A stretch of 64,000 nucleotides of DNA from Bradyrhizobium sp. B097 (GTDB lineage: Bacteria > Pseudomonadota > Alphaproteobacteria > Rhizobiales > Xanthobacteraceae): the NCBI RefSeq assembly GCF_038957035.1, contig NZ_CP152412.1, positions 3,158,501 to 3,222,500 on the forward strand. Reading direction: 5' to 3'. The notes beneath the pieces were generated by a model that was given only the letters and a program-made list of their open reading frames with translations, was not told the DNA's origin and did no database searches. The position numbers were made by a program, and so were the translations under genes. Positions 35,587-44,924 of this stretch are shown here, piece by piece; positions within the stretch are counted from its first letter, which is position 1; each line of letters starts with the position of its first letter.

Positions 35587-35844
35587 TGAGACACCTCTTG
35601 TTTGGCGGGCCGCTCTGGGGGCTACTGCCTATCTGCCATAGACAATTTGGCTGACCTTTCCAACTGTTACCCGGGCAACAAACCGGGCTGGAAACAAACA
35701 GGCATGGTTCCGTGGAGATCGGCCTCCGCCTCGGCTGTCTTTCAGGTTTCCCCACACCTGCTTACAGGCCCCGCCATCCGCCAACCCTCGACAATCACTG
35801 CGCCGGCTGCTAGCCCGTCGCCATCCGAGTGAGTTTTTGCCCTT

Positions 35845-37446
35845 ATGGAAGAGGCACTTGAGGCGCATCGAGGCGATGGACCGAAAGCGGGCATGGCGGT
35901 GAAAAAGGGTCCATCCCATCTGCTCGGCAATTCGGCATGGAACGCGACGGCGTTCGCGGTCGCGGTTTTGCTCAACCTCGCGATTCTCCCGTTCGTGATC
36001 TTCCGGCTCGGCCTTGCCGCCTTCGGCGTTGCGGGCCTGGTGACAGCCTGCGTCGCGCCCGCGCTGATGTTCAGCAATGCGCTCGGCCTCTCGACGGCGC
36101 GCGAACTCGCGCAACGGTTGGAGCCGTCCGATCGCGGCGAGGCACGGCGTTTCTTCTCGACCGCCCTTGCGCTCGCCATCGCCGTGGGGTGTCTGATCTC
36201 GGCCTTGCTGATCCTTGCCGGACCGCCGCTCGCGCGATTGGGATTTCACCTGGGTGGCCCGGCGTCCGACGACCTCGGGCTTGCCTTTGCATTGGCCGGT
36301 GCCGGCTGGCTGTTCCAGTGCCTGTTTGCGGTCTTCCTCTCCCTGTTCACGGCGCGCCAGGATTACCGGCGGATCGCGTCGATCAGCATCACCGGCACGG
36401 TGGTGACGACGATGTCGATGCTGCTGCTGATCCCATACGCGCCGCGCGCCTCGACCTTCATCGGCTGTCAGGCCTTGGGCTTCGCGACGAATCTCCTGAT
36501 GGCCTTCGCCTGGTCGCGGCATGCGATCAGCGATTGGCTGGCACGGCCCGTGCTCGATCGCAGTGCGCTGCGCGCACTCGTGAAACTTGGCGGCTGGCAG
36601 GTCGCGGCACAAAGCGGCGCGCTGTTTGCCGGCCAGGCGGACCGCTACCTGCTCGGCGCGCTGCTGCAGCCGCAATTCGTTGGCTTCTACAGCGTCGCGC
36701 AGCGACTGGAGGAGGCGGTCTATATCGGCGTGCTGAAGATCGGCGAGATCCTGTTCCCGTTCTTCAGCACGCTGCAGAAGGAGGATGACGATCGCAAGGT
36801 CGACCTGCTGCTGCGCTCGTCCTGGATTCTCAACGTGCTTGCCGCAAGCGCGCTTGGCGGCCTGATCCCGGTTGCCGGGGCGCTGTTGTATCGATGGACC
36901 GGCGCCGAGGTCGCCGCCGAGGCGCAGCTCGTACTGGTGGTGCTTGCGATCAGCGGGATATTGGGGTCGAGCGCCAACGTGTTCGCGTTCTATCTGCTGT
37001 CGCAGGGACGCTCCAGCTTCAACGCGTTGATCTCGCTTGTCACCGGCTTCTTCACACTGGCGACCAGCGCCATTGCGTTGCCGTATTTCGGCTGGCAGGC
37101 GGCCGGCTGGAGCTCCTGCGTCGGGATGGTTGCCCAGATGGTCGTCACGGTGCTGCTGCTGCGGCGAACCTTCAGGCTCTCGGCCATGTGGTCACGGATG
37201 CTGCATTTCGTCTTGATCCCGCTCGGCACGGGCATCGCCGTTGCGCTGGTGCTGCGCGCGCAGCTTGGCCATATCTCGTTCGACCACGCGCCATCATGGT
37301 GGTATGTGGTGTCGCTCTACGGCGTGTCGGCGGCGGCGATCTTTGTCGCCGCCGTCGCCGTGTCGCAGCTCGGTCCCTATCGCGCCGTCTGCTGGCGGGA
37401 CCTCCACGTCATCATCACTCGCTTCTTGCCCTTCAAGGCCGCCTAG
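35845..37446 (+). CDS. wzx: polysaccharide flippase, Wzx/MATE-like
   Basis: A 533-residue membrane protein with about 12-14 helices of the polysaccharide-export (MVF/Wzx) type. LLGNSAWNATAFAVAVLLNL opens the first helix, and QAGALFAGQ-like and DRYLLGALL segments near residue 270 are family-typical. It would flip lipid-linked repeat units across the inner membrane. The ATG at 35845 is used; MAVKKG at 35893 is an alternative with a slightly better binding site. It is the first gene of the locus and is followed three bases later by an AsnB-type gene. A Wzm/Wzt exporter also occurs at 56.7 kb. Confidence 0.85.
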   Translation: MEEALEAHRGDGPKAGMAVKKGPSHLLGNSAWNATAFAVAVLLNLAILPFVIFRLGLAAFGVAGLVTACVAPALMFSNALGLSTARELAQRLEPSDRGEARRFFSTALALAIAVGCLISALLILAGPPLARLGFHLGGPASDDLGLAFALAGAGWLFQCLFAVFLSLFTARQDYRRIASISITGTVVTTMSMLLLIPYAPRASTFIGCQALGFATNLLMAFAWSRHAISDWLARPVLDRSALRALVKLGGWQVAAQSGALFAGQADRYLLGALLQPQFVGFYSVAQRLEEAVYIGVLKIGEILFPFFSTLQKEDDDRKVDLLLRSSWILNVLAASALGGLIPVAGALLYRWTGAEVAAEAQLVLVVLAISGILGSSANVFAFYLLSQGRSSFNALISLVTGFFTLATSAIALPYFGWQAAGWSSCVGMVAQMVVTVLLLRRTFRLSAMWSRMLHFVLIPLGTGIAVALVLRAQLGHISFDHAPSWWYVVSLYGVSAAAIFVAAVAVSQLGPYRAVCWRDLHVIITRFLPFKAA

Positions 37447-37448
37447 AC

Positions 37449-39287
37449 ATGTGTGGTATCGCAGGCATCGTCAATCTGCGCGGCGGCCCCGTGGACCCAG
37501 CCGACATCTCGCGGCTCACCAGCCTGATTGCGCATCGTGGTCCGTTCGGCGAGGGCACCTGGTTCAACGCGAAGCGAAACGTCGCCTTCGGCCATCGCCG
37601 GCTTGCCATCATCGATCCCGGCGAGGGCGGCTATCAGCCGATGGCATCAGGCGATGGCCGCCACGTGATCGTCTACAACGGCGAGATCTACAACTTCCTC
37701 GAACTGCGGCGCGAACTCGAGGCGAAGGGCGTGGCCTTCCGCAGCCAGTCCGACACCGAGGTGATCCTTGCCGCCTGGCAGGCGTGGGGCGAGGACATGC
37801 TGCTGCGCTTCAACGGCATGTGGGCGCTGGCGATCTACGACACCGTCACGGATGATCTGTTCCTTGCGCGCGATCGGTTCGGCATCAAGCCGATGCTGTA
37901 CGCGTTGTCAGGCGAGCGGTTCGTGTTCGCGTCCGAGCAGCGGGCGCTGGCGCGGAGCGGGCTGGTTGAGACGTCGCTCGATGTCGACGTGGCGCGGCGG
38001 CTGTTGCTAGACCCGTTCGGGATCGAAGGCAGCGAGCGCACCCTGTTCGCGCAACTGCGTCGCCTGCAGGGCGGGCACTGCATGTGGTTGCGCCAGGGGC
38101 GCGTGCAGGTCCGCCGCTGGTGGCGGACCGTGGATCATCTGCCCGCGATCCCTGATACTGAATCCGAACGCGTCGCGCGCTTTCGCGACCTGTTTCAGGA
38201 TTCCGTCGCCCTGCGCATGCGCAGCGATGTTCCGATCGGCACCTGCCTGTCCGGCGGCTTCGACTCGTCCGCGGTGATCTGCGCGATGGCGACCCATGAA
38301 AAGGCTGGCATGGGGCCGCGCGACTCTACCGCCTGGCGGCACGCCTTTGTCGCGACCTTTCCCGGCGCCAGCAACGACGAGCGGCCGATGGCGGAGGAAG
38401 CGGCTGCGTGGGCCGACGTGGCGCCGAGCTTTCTCGAGATCGGGCGCTCCGATGCGCTCACCGACCTTGATCGGATCCTTGACGACAACGACGATGTCTA
38501 TATCGGGCTGCCGAGTGCGCCGTGGCTGATCTATCGCGAACTCCGGCGCCACAACGTCACCGTGTCGCTCGACGGCCACGGAGCGGACGAATTGATGGGC
38601 GCCTACCTGCAGGAGGGGCAGTCGACCGCATTCCGGATCCGGAACGCCGCCGCCGCGCTCACGTCACGATCGCAACTGGCGCAACGCGGCATCGACTTCC
38701 TGCGGGCGCAGATGATCAGGCGCCAGGGGCACTATTTCCTGCGGGGAGGCCTGACGGCGATGCCCGCAGCGCTGCCGCTGGTCGCCGAGGATGACGAGTT
38801 GCCGAACGCGTGGGGCGCGCTGAACCGGCGTCTCTATCGCATGTTCCACTCGACCACGCTGCCGACCATTCTGCGCAATTTCGACCGGCTCTCGATGGCA
38901 CACGGGATCGAGGTGCGCATGCCGTTCATGGACTGGCGGCTGGTGACCTATACGATGGCGCTGCCGGAAACCAGCAAATCGGCCGACGGCATTACCAAGG
39001 TGGTCGCGCGGCAGGCGATGGCAAACCTGATGCCTGAGAGTATCCGCACCGCGCGCCGCAAGGTCGGCTTCAACTCGCCGATGCCGGAATGGCTGAACGG
39101 GCCATTGGCGGGCTGGACCAATGACCTGCTCAATCGCAATGTCCCGGCGTTTGCCGAGTTCGTCGACGAAGCGCCGCTTCGAAAGACCGTCGGCCACTTG
39201 ACGGCATCGCAGAGCTGGGATTGGGAATCCGTCGGCCGGATCTGGCCATACCTGAACATGAAATGGATGTTGGCAAGGTCCGTATAA
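37449..39287 (+). CDS. AsnB-type glutamine amidotransferase (first of three)
   Basis: A 612-residue asparagine-synthase-like protein. Start fixed by MCGIAG, since Cys2 is the nucleophile of the class II glutaminase. The glutaminase domain covers about residues 2-200, and the ATP pyrophosphatase loop SGGFDSSA is at 268-275. In the glutaminase the usual RGPDG is RGPFG. In surface-polysaccharide loci such proteins amidate uronic acids (as WbpS is thought to do) instead of making asparagine. The start lies two bases after the flippase stop. A longer open frame upstream overlaps the flippase and is rejected. Confidence 0.88.
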   Translation: MCGIAGIVNLRGGPVDPADISRLTSLIAHRGPFGEGTWFNAKRNVAFGHRRLAIIDPGEGGYQPMASGDGRHVIVYNGEIYNFLELRRELEAKGVAFRSQSDTEVILAAWQAWGEDMLLRFNGMWALAIYDTVTDDLFLARDRFGIKPMLYALSGERFVFASEQRALARSGLVETSLDVDVARRLLLDPFGIEGSERTLFAQLRRLQGGHCMWLRQGRVQVRRWWRTVDHLPAIPDTESERVARFRDLFQDSVALRMRSDVPIGTCLSGGFDSSAVICAMATHEKAGMGPRDSTAWRHAFVATFPGASNDERPMAEEAAAWADVAPSFLEIGRSDALTDLDRILDDNDDVYIGLPSAPWLIYRELRRHNVTVSLDGHGADELMGAYLQEGQSTAFRIRNAAAALTSRSQLAQRGIDFLRAQMIRRQGHYFLRGGLTAMPAALPLVAEDDELPNAWGALNRRLYRMFHSTTLPTILRNFDRLSMAHGIEVRMPFMDWRLVTYTMALPETSKSADGITKVVARQAMANLMPESIRTARRKVGFNSPMPEWLNGPLAGWTNDLLNRNVPAFAEFVDEAPLRKTVGHLTASQSWDWESVGRIWPYLNMKWMLARSV

Positions 39288-39290
39288 CCA

Positions 39291-40388
39291 ATGCGTCTGT
39301 TCCAGAATAGCGGTCTCTATCCGTCCTATCTGCCGCGGCTGAACCAGCTTGCGGCAAAAGCGTCGACCTTCGCGGCGCGTCGCGACGTGTTCCTGCACGA
39401 TCGCTTCGGCGCGGCACATTTTCTCGCGCCCGTGCTCGACGGTGCACCCGAAGCCTTCTTCACCAATGGCGATGACGAAGTGCTGCAGCGCCAGTGGGCG
39501 CGTGAGCAGGGCATGAAGGGGACGCCGACGCTCGAAGCCATTCTGCTCGCGCAGATCGAGCATCACCGGACCGACGTGTTCTACAATCTCGATCCGGTGC
39601 GCTATCCGAGTGCGTTCATCGCCAGGCTTCCGGGCTGTGTGAAGAAGACATTGTGCTGGCGCGCGGCGCCCTCCGGTAATGCCGACCTGACCGCCTACGG
39701 CGCGGTGCTTGGAAACTTCCCGTCGATCCTCGAGGCCTGGCGCAACAAGGGTTGCCGGGCGGAGCTGTTCTTCCCCGCGATCGATCCTGTCATGGAACAG
39801 TACGGCCACGGCGAACGGCCGATCGATGTCGCGTTTGTCGGTGGATATTCGCGGCATCACAGTGCGAGGGGCAGGACGCTCGAACAGGTCGCGGCTCTGG
39901 CCGCTGAACGCAAGATCGTGTTCTGCCTCGATGCGTCGCGGCTGACACGGCTTGCCGAAAGCGCGGTCGGTCGGTTGCTGCCGCTGCAAAAGCACCGCAG
40001 GCCCGACGTCATCGCGCGAATAGCGCGGCTGCCGCTGTTCGGCAGGGACCTCTACGAGCTGTTCGGATCCGCCAAGATCGTGCTCAACGGCGCAATCGAC
40101 ATGGCCGGCAACGACCGCGGCAACATGCGCTGCTTCGAGGCGATGGGCTGCGGGTCGCTGCTCGTGTCGGATTCCGGCAACTATCCGGAGGCGATGCAGG
40201 AGGATGTGACGATGCGCACCTACGACGCGCCTGAAGGGGCAGCCGAGGCGATTTCGAGCAGCCTGCAGGATTGGCCGCAATGGGCCGCCATCGCCGCGTC
40301 CGGCAGGAGGCGCGTGCAGCAGACCTACAGCAAGGCCTCGCAATGGGCCCAGTTTACCGATCTCGTCGCGCGGATCGAGCCGTGCTAG
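39291..40388 (+). CDS. glycosyltransferase, CgeB/GT1-like
   Basis: A 365-residue protein with a GT-B type layout. The C-terminal half has VLNGAIDMAGNDRGNMRCFEAMGCGSLLVSDSG, the nucleotide-sugar binding segment of glycosyltransferases of the Glycos_transf_1 and CgeB type. The N-terminal half (LFQNSGLYPSYLPRLNQL) is an acceptor-side domain. It begins three bases after the amidotransferase gene and should be co-transcribed. Donor and acceptor sugars unknown. Confidence 0.75.
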   Translation: MRLFQNSGLYPSYLPRLNQLAAKASTFAARRDVFLHDRFGAAHFLAPVLDGAPEAFFTNGDDEVLQRQWAREQGMKGTPTLEAILLAQIEHHRTDVFYNLDPVRYPSAFIARLPGCVKKTLCWRAAPSGNADLTAYGAVLGNFPSILEAWRNKGCRAELFFPAIDPVMEQYGHGERPIDVAFVGGYSRHHSARGRTLEQVAALAAERKIVFCLDASRLTRLAESAVGRLLPLQKHRRPDVIARIARLPLFGRDLYELFGSAKIVLNGAIDMAGNDRGNMRCFEAMGCGSLLVSDSGNYPEAMQEDVTMRTYDAPEGAAEAISSSLQDWPQWAAIAASGRRRVQQTYSKASQWAQFTDLVARIEPC

Positions 40389-40397
40389 AGGGCTTTT

Positions 40398-40491
40398 CGA
40401 GCGGAGCAGATGCCGTTTCGCGTAAAGAAAATGCGCCGAAACCAGAGTCTGGAGCCCCGTTCCGATTCCATCGGAGCCGAAAAGGCTCTAG
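40398..40491. repeat. intergenic repeat with terminal hairpin
   Basis: Related to 34336-34396 in its left part (TTTCGCGTAAAGAAAATGCG). Its right part folds: TCCGAT-TCC-ATCGGA at 40461-40475 within GAGCC (40452-40456) and GGCTC (40484-40488). It lies between the glycosyltransferase at 39291 and the methyltransferase-like gene, and could be a terminator or attenuator inside the operon. No T-tract. Confidence 0.6.
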
Positions 40492-40533
40492 ACGGTGCAC
40501 AGTGCCGGCCGGTGGGCGGGCGATCGGGCCGAG

Positions 40534-41376
40534 ATGATGTCTGCAAGTGACTTGATCCATCGACTGAAATGGGTGGCCGACGGGCTTGCCGTGCCGCTGT
40601 TCAGATTGCGGCCGCGGCCGTTCGGGCCGGGCTATCAGACGGTCAAGCGGGACACGATTACTGCGGCCATCGACGCCGGCTTGCTTCAGGCAGGAAAGGA
40701 GCTTCCACCGGGCTACGGCGTCGCCATGGACGAGCGCGTGGTGGAATATCCCTGGGTCTATGGCCGATTGAGCAATGTCGGCAAGATGCTGGACGCGGGG
40801 TCGACCTTCAACCATGACTTCCTGCTGCAGCGTCCGCCGCTGCGCGGCGCGGATCTCACGATCATGACGCTGGCACCCGAGCGGCGGTGCTATTGGCATG
40901 ACGGCTACTCCTATGTGTTCGGCGATCTCCGCAAGACGATGTTCGGCGATCAGGTCTTCGACACCGTCGCCAGCATTTCGACGATCGAGCACATCGGCCT
41001 CGATAATCAGATGCTGTACACGGGCGACCCGCGCGACGCGGAGACCGATCGGGACGGCTTTGTTCCGGCGGTGCAGGAGTTCAAGCGTATTCTCAAGCCC
41101 GGCGGCACCTGCCTGATCTCGGTGCCGTTCGGCAAACGCGAGAATCTCGGTTGGTATCAGGTGTTCGACCTTGCCATGATCGAGCGGATCATCGAGGCAT
41201 TCGGCGCGGTGTCTCATCATGTCGACTATTTCGGCTATTCGCGACAAGGCTGGTCGCGGCAGAGCGCCGAGGCGCTCGCCGACGCCACCGTTTTCGACAT
41301 CCACACCGGCAAGGGGCAGGGCAACGACCTTGCGGCGTCGTCGCGCGCCGTCGCGTGCCTGCAGTTGACGGCATGA
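40534..41376 (+). CDS. SAM-dependent methyltransferase-like protein
   Basis: A 280-residue protein. The DTVASISTIEHIGLDNQ and FKRILKPGGTCLISVPFGKRE segments match the later motifs of class I methyltransferases. The N-terminal SAM-binding loop (GRLSNVGKMLDAGSTFNHDFL) is atypical, with LDAGST in place of LDxGxG. The ATG at 40534 is chosen over a GTG at 40495; neither has a strong binding site. Its stop overlaps the next gene's start. It probably modifies a sugar or sugar nucleotide. Confidence 0.7.
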   Translation: MMSASDLIHRLKWVADGLAVPLFRLRPRPFGPGYQTVKRDTITAAIDAGLLQAGKELPPGYGVAMDERVVEYPWVYGRLSNVGKMLDAGSTFNHDFLLQRPPLRGADLTIMTLAPERRCYWHDGYSYVFGDLRKTMFGDQVFDTVASISTIEHIGLDNQMLYTGDPRDAETDRDGFVPAVQEFKRILKPGGTCLISVPFGKRENLGWYQVFDLAMIERIIEAFGAVSHHVDYFGYSRQGWSRQSAEALADATVFDIHTGKGQGNDLAASSRAVACLQLTA

Positions 41377-41942
41377 ATCTCGATTATCTGATCCAGCGTC
41401 TGCTCGGTCGCGCGACGTGCCGCTTGCAACCAGACGCAGCGCTCGGCCGTCATGCCAGGATCAGAAACATCCGTGGCGATTCCGACAAGATCGTCGTCGG
41501 CCGCAACAGCCGCATCCTGGGCGAACTCCTGACCTTCGCGCATGGTGGGGAGATCAAAATCGGCGAATGGTGCTACGTCGGCGAGGGAACCCGGATCTGG
41601 TCGGCGGCCTCGATCGAGATCGGCAACCGCGTTCTGATCTCGCATTCGGCGAATGTTTTCGACAATCTCACGCATCCGCTGCGGGCGACGGAGCGGCACC
41701 GGCAGGTCCAGCAGATTTTCACGCGCGGACATCCGAACGATATCTCGCTTGACGAGAGCCCGGTGAAGCTCTGCGATGATGCCTGGGTCGGCGCGGGCGC
41801 AATGGTCTTGCGCGGGGTGACGGTTGGGCAGGGCGCGATCGTCGCGGCCGGCGCGGTCGTGACCCGGGATGTCGCGCCGTTTTCGATCGTGGCGGGCAAT
41901 CCGGCCGTGCTGGTAAGGGAGCTTGGCCCCGATGAACGGTGA
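41373..41942 (+). CDS. left-handed beta-helix acetyltransferase (WbbJ/LacA-like)
   Basis: A 189-residue hexapeptide-repeat acyltransferase. Repeats run from about residue 30 (IRNIRGDSDKIVVGRNSRIL) to 170. VKLCDDAWVGAGAMVLRGVTVGQGAIVAAGAVVTRDV, split over the repeats, ends with AGNPAVLVREL, as in sugar O-acetyltransferases. Likely adds acetyl groups to a polysaccharide sugar. The start at 41373 overlaps the preceding stop (ATGA); its end overlaps the next gene by 11 bases, showing tight coupling. Confidence 0.85.
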   Translation: MNLDYLIQRLLGRATCRLQPDAALGRHARIRNIRGDSDKIVVGRNSRILGELLTFAHGGEIKIGEWCYVGEGTRIWSAASIEIGNRVLISHSANVFDNLTHPLRATERHRQVQQIFTRGHPNDISLDESPVKLCDDAWVGAGAMVLRGVTVGQGAIVAAGAVVTRDVAPFSIVAGNPAVLVRELGPDER

Positions 41943-42783
41943 GCGCAAGTTTACCACTTGGGAGGATGCGGTGGTCTGGCTGCGTAATCAGCCTGACCAG
42001 CGCCAGCTTGTGCTCGACGCGTTCTACGACGATCCGCTGGTTGGCGCTGCCGAGCGCTATTTCCAGAGCTCCGAGTGGCAAGCGGTCGCAACGCTGCTCG
42101 CCGGCCGGTCAGGTACCGCGCTCGACGTTGGAGCCGGTCGCGGCATCGCGAGCTACGCGCTCGCTCGAACCGGCTTTGCCGTGACGGCGCTCGAACCGGA
42201 CCCGAGCGCGATCGTGGGAGGGGCGGCGATCCGCGGCCTGGCGCAACAGACGCAATTGCCGATCCAGGTGGTTGAGGAGTTTTCCGAGCGGCTGCCGTTC
42301 GCCGATGCGACGTTCGATCTCGTCTTCGCCCGCGCTGTGCTGCACCATACGCGCGATCTCGAGGGGGCCTGCCGGGAGATGTTTCGCGTGTTGCGGCCTG
42401 GTGGCATGCTGATCGCGGCGCGCGAGCATGTCATCAGCAAGGAGGCGGATCTTCCGCAGTTCCTTGCGCAGCATCCGCTGCATCACCTTTACGGCGGCGA
42501 ACATGCGTTCCTGCTCGATCGCTACACCGGCGCGCTGACCACCGCGGGATTCTCCGCGGTCGACACGCTGGCGCCGCTGCAAAGTCCGATCAACCTGTTT
42601 CCCTACACTTCGGAGACCCTGAAGGCCGCGATCGTGACCAAGTTGTCGCAAAAGATTCCGGTTGCTCCGCTTTGGCGAACTGCGCTTGCTTCAAGTTGGG
42701 TGTTCGGATCGCTGCTGTCGATGGCCGAACGCTTCGACAATCGACCGGGCCGGCTCTATTCCTTTGTCTGTCACAAGGCTTGA
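41932..42783 (+). CDS. class I SAM-dependent methyltransferase
   Basis: A 283-residue methyltransferase. The SAM motif ALDVGAGRGIASYALARTG is near residue 65, followed by FDLVFARAVLHHTRDLEGAC and RVLRPGGMLIAAREH. The ATG at 41932 has GGGAG upstream and overlaps the acetyltransferase end. Probably methylates a sugar in this polysaccharide pathway; its acceptor is unknown. Confidence 0.85.
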   Translation: MNGERKFTTWEDAVVWLRNQPDQRQLVLDAFYDDPLVGAAERYFQSSEWQAVATLLAGRSGTALDVGAGRGIASYALARTGFAVTALEPDPSAIVGGAAIRGLAQQTQLPIQVVEEFSERLPFADATFDLVFARAVLHHTRDLEGACREMFRVLRPGGMLIAAREHVISKEADLPQFLAQHPLHHLYGGEHAFLLDRYTGALTTAGFSAVDTLAPLQSPINLFPYTSETLKAAIVTKLSQKIPVAPLWRTALASSWVFGSLLSMAERFDNRPGRLYSFVCHKA

Positions 42784-42786
42784 GCG

Positions 42787-43719
42787 ATGATCGTCTGGGT
42801 CACAGGCGCGAACGGGTTCATCGGCCGCCATCTCGCGCATGCGTTGGCGGGGGCAGGCCATGCGGTGCATGGCGTCGGACACGGCGCGCTTGACGCAACC
42901 GAAGCCCGGCGGCTCGGCTTGCAGAGCTGGATCAACGGCGAGATCGATGCGGCCAATCTCAACGCGCTTGCGGCTGCGCACGGGCTGCCGGCGCGTGTCT
43001 TTCATCTGGCTGGTGGATCGTCCGTCGGCGTCTCGATCGAGCGGCCGTTCGAGGATTTTTCGCGCACGGTCGCGAGCACCGCGCGGCTGCTCGAATGGCT
43101 GCGCGGATCCGCGCCAGACTGCGCGGTGATCGCGGCGTCGAGTGCGGCTGTCTATGGCGCCGACCATTTCGGCCCGATCGCTGAAAGCGCGATCGTAACT
43201 CCGATGTCGCCGTATGGGCAGCACAAGCTGATGATGGAGCAATTGTGCGCGAGTTATGCGCGGTCGTTCGCCTTGCGTTGCACGGTCGTGCGGCTGTTCT
43301 CTGTCTATGGGCCCAACCTGCGCAAACAATTGCTCTGGGACATCTGCTCGCGGCTCGACGCCAAGGAGCAGGTGCTCACGCTCGGTGGGACCGGCAACGA
43401 GATGCGGGACTGGACCGACGTTCGCGACGTCGCGAGGCTGCTTGCAAGCGTCGCGGAAACGTCGTCGTCCCCGGAGGGCTTCCGGGTCATCAATGGCGGT
43501 TCGGGCCGGGGGACGAGCGTTGCCGACATCGCCGCCGGTCTCATCGGACAGTGGGGCAGCAAGACGGTTGTGCGGCACTCGGGCGTCAGCCGCCCAGGTG
43601 ATCCCATGAGCCTGTTGGCCGATGCTGCGATGCTGCGCAAGATCGGCTTCGATTGGCGCATTCAGCTCGATCAGGGCCTCGCCGATTACGTGGCCTGGTT
43701 CAAGGGGCAGGCTTCGTGA
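42787..43719 (+). CDS. NAD-dependent epimerase/dehydratase
   Basis: A 310-residue extended short-chain dehydrogenase. VTGANGFIGRHLAHAL at the N-terminus binds NAD(P). SSAAVYG and YGQHK (about residues 118-150) give the catalytic Ser, Tyr and Lys. RLFSVYGPNLRKQLLWD follows. It is probably a nucleotide-sugar epimerase, reductase or dehydratase. The stop overlaps the start of the next glycosyltransferase gene. Confidence 0.88.
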   Translation: MIVWVTGANGFIGRHLAHALAGAGHAVHGVGHGALDATEARRLGLQSWINGEIDAANLNALAAAHGLPARVFHLAGGSSVGVSIERPFEDFSRTVASTARLLEWLRGSAPDCAVIAASSAAVYGADHFGPIAESAIVTPMSPYGQHKLMMEQLCASYARSFALRCTVVRLFSVYGPNLRKQLLWDICSRLDAKEQVLTLGGTGNEMRDWTDVRDVARLLASVAETSSSPEGFRVINGGSGRGTSVADIAAGLIGQWGSKTVVRHSGVSRPGDPMSLLADAAMLRKIGFDWRIQLDQGLADYVAWFKGQAS

Positions 43720-44882
43720 CGTCCCGCCCATTGCGGTTCGCGTTCAGTCACATTTCGCGACGGATTTGGGCCGGCGGCTACAATTATCAGCGCAATCTGT
43801 TCGCGGCACTCGATCGATTTTTGCCGGGCGAATTTGCCCCCATCGTCTTTGCCGGGACCAAGGCCGAAGAGAGTGAACTCGACGAGCTTGATGCGATACC
43901 GGGCGTCGAGGTGGTCCGATCGGAGGCGTTCGACGGACAGCCAGGTCTAGCTGCTGCACTGGCGCTTGGTCTGGACCGCCGAGCCGCGGCGGCGATTCGC
44001 TCGGCGCGCGTGGATGTCGTTGTTGAAGCCGCGCGCTTCTTCGGCTGGCGGCTGCCTGTCCCTGCCGTGGCGTGGATTCCGGATTTGCAGCACCGTTCGC
44101 TGCCTCAGTTGTTTCCAAGAACTGCACGTTGGCGCCGCGAGATTGGCTTTCGGGTTCAGATCGCGTCAGGGCGGACCATCATGCTGAGCAGCGAGAGCGC
44201 CTTGCGCGATTTCACGGCTTACTATCCACGCGCCAGCAACCGGGTCAGCGTCGTTCGCTTCGCGACCCAGCCGCCGGCCGCGTTCCTGAACATCGACCCG
44301 TCAGAGGTGATCGCGGCGTACAATCTGCCGACGAACTACTTCTATCTGCCCAATCAGTTCTATCGCCACAAGAACCATCAGCTTGTCGTCGACGCCCTGG
44401 CGATCCTGAAGCGTCGTGGGGTCGAGCTCGTTGTCTGTGCATCCGGCAGCACGGAAGATCGGCGCGAGCCGGGCTACTTCGATCTGGTCAACTCCGAGAT
44501 CCGGAAGCGCGGCCTCGATACGCACTTTCGTCACCTCGGCGTGATCCCGTTGCCGCATGTCTACGCGCTGCTGCGGGCTTCCACAGCCCTGCTCAACCCG
44601 TCGCGCTTCGAGGGCTGGAGCACGACGGTCGAGGAGGCGAAGTCGTTCGGCGTTCCGATGATCCTGTCCGACATCGATGTGCACCGGGAGCAGACCGCCG
44701 GCGCTGCGCGCTATTTCGGCGTCGATGATCCGGTCGCGCTGGCGGATCATCTGACGCAGGCGTCACGGGAGGCGCGCGGGCTCGTCGTTCGAAATGTCGT
44801 CCCGCATCAGGATGATAACGTCAGTGCATTCGCGGCAAATTTCGCGGCGACGATGCGCCGGGCGGCCGCACAGGATGTCTGA
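43716..44882 (+). CDS. glycosyltransferase family 4 protein
   Basis: A 388-residue GT-B enzyme. The GTG at 43716 overlaps the preceding stop (GTGA) and has AAGGGGC upstream. The C-terminal half carries FYLPNQFYRHKNHQLVVDAL, VYALLRASTALLNPSRFEGW and TTVEEAKSFGVPMILSD, which contain the GT4 donor-binding Glu residues. It is the last plus-strand gene of this part; the next two glycosyltransferases are on the other strand and converge on it. Confidence 0.88.
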   Translation: MTSRPLRFAFSHISRRIWAGGYNYQRNLFAALDRFLPGEFAPIVFAGTKAEESELDELDAIPGVEVVRSEAFDGQPGLAAALALGLDRRAAAAIRSARVDVVVEAARFFGWRLPVPAVAWIPDLQHRSLPQLFPRTARWRREIGFRVQIASGRTIMLSSESALRDFTAYYPRASNRVSVVRFATQPPAAFLNIDPSEVIAAYNLPTNYFYLPNQFYRHKNHQLVVDALAILKRRGVELVVCASGSTEDRREPGYFDLVNSEIRKRGLDTHFRHLGVIPLPHVYALLRASTALLNPSRFEGWSTTVEEAKSFGVPMILSDIDVHREQTAGAARYFGVDDPVALADHLTQASREARGLVVRNVVPHQDDNVSAFAANFAATMRRAAAQDV

Positions 44883-44924
44883 ACCCGTCCAAGTTGGAAG
44901 CAAACGTTGAGCGAAACGCCGGCC

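Noticed and set aside
35587..35844. CCGGGCAACAAACCGGG-like repeats in the divergent region before the flippase, considered as an operator.
   Set aside because: They are short direct repeats without symmetry, and the GTTCA-N5-TGAAC motif of the regulator at 50.9 kb is absent.
36894..37448. Upstream extension of the first AsnB-type gene.
   Set aside because: It overlaps the flippase in another frame, and Cys2 must follow the initiator Met for the glutaminase to work.
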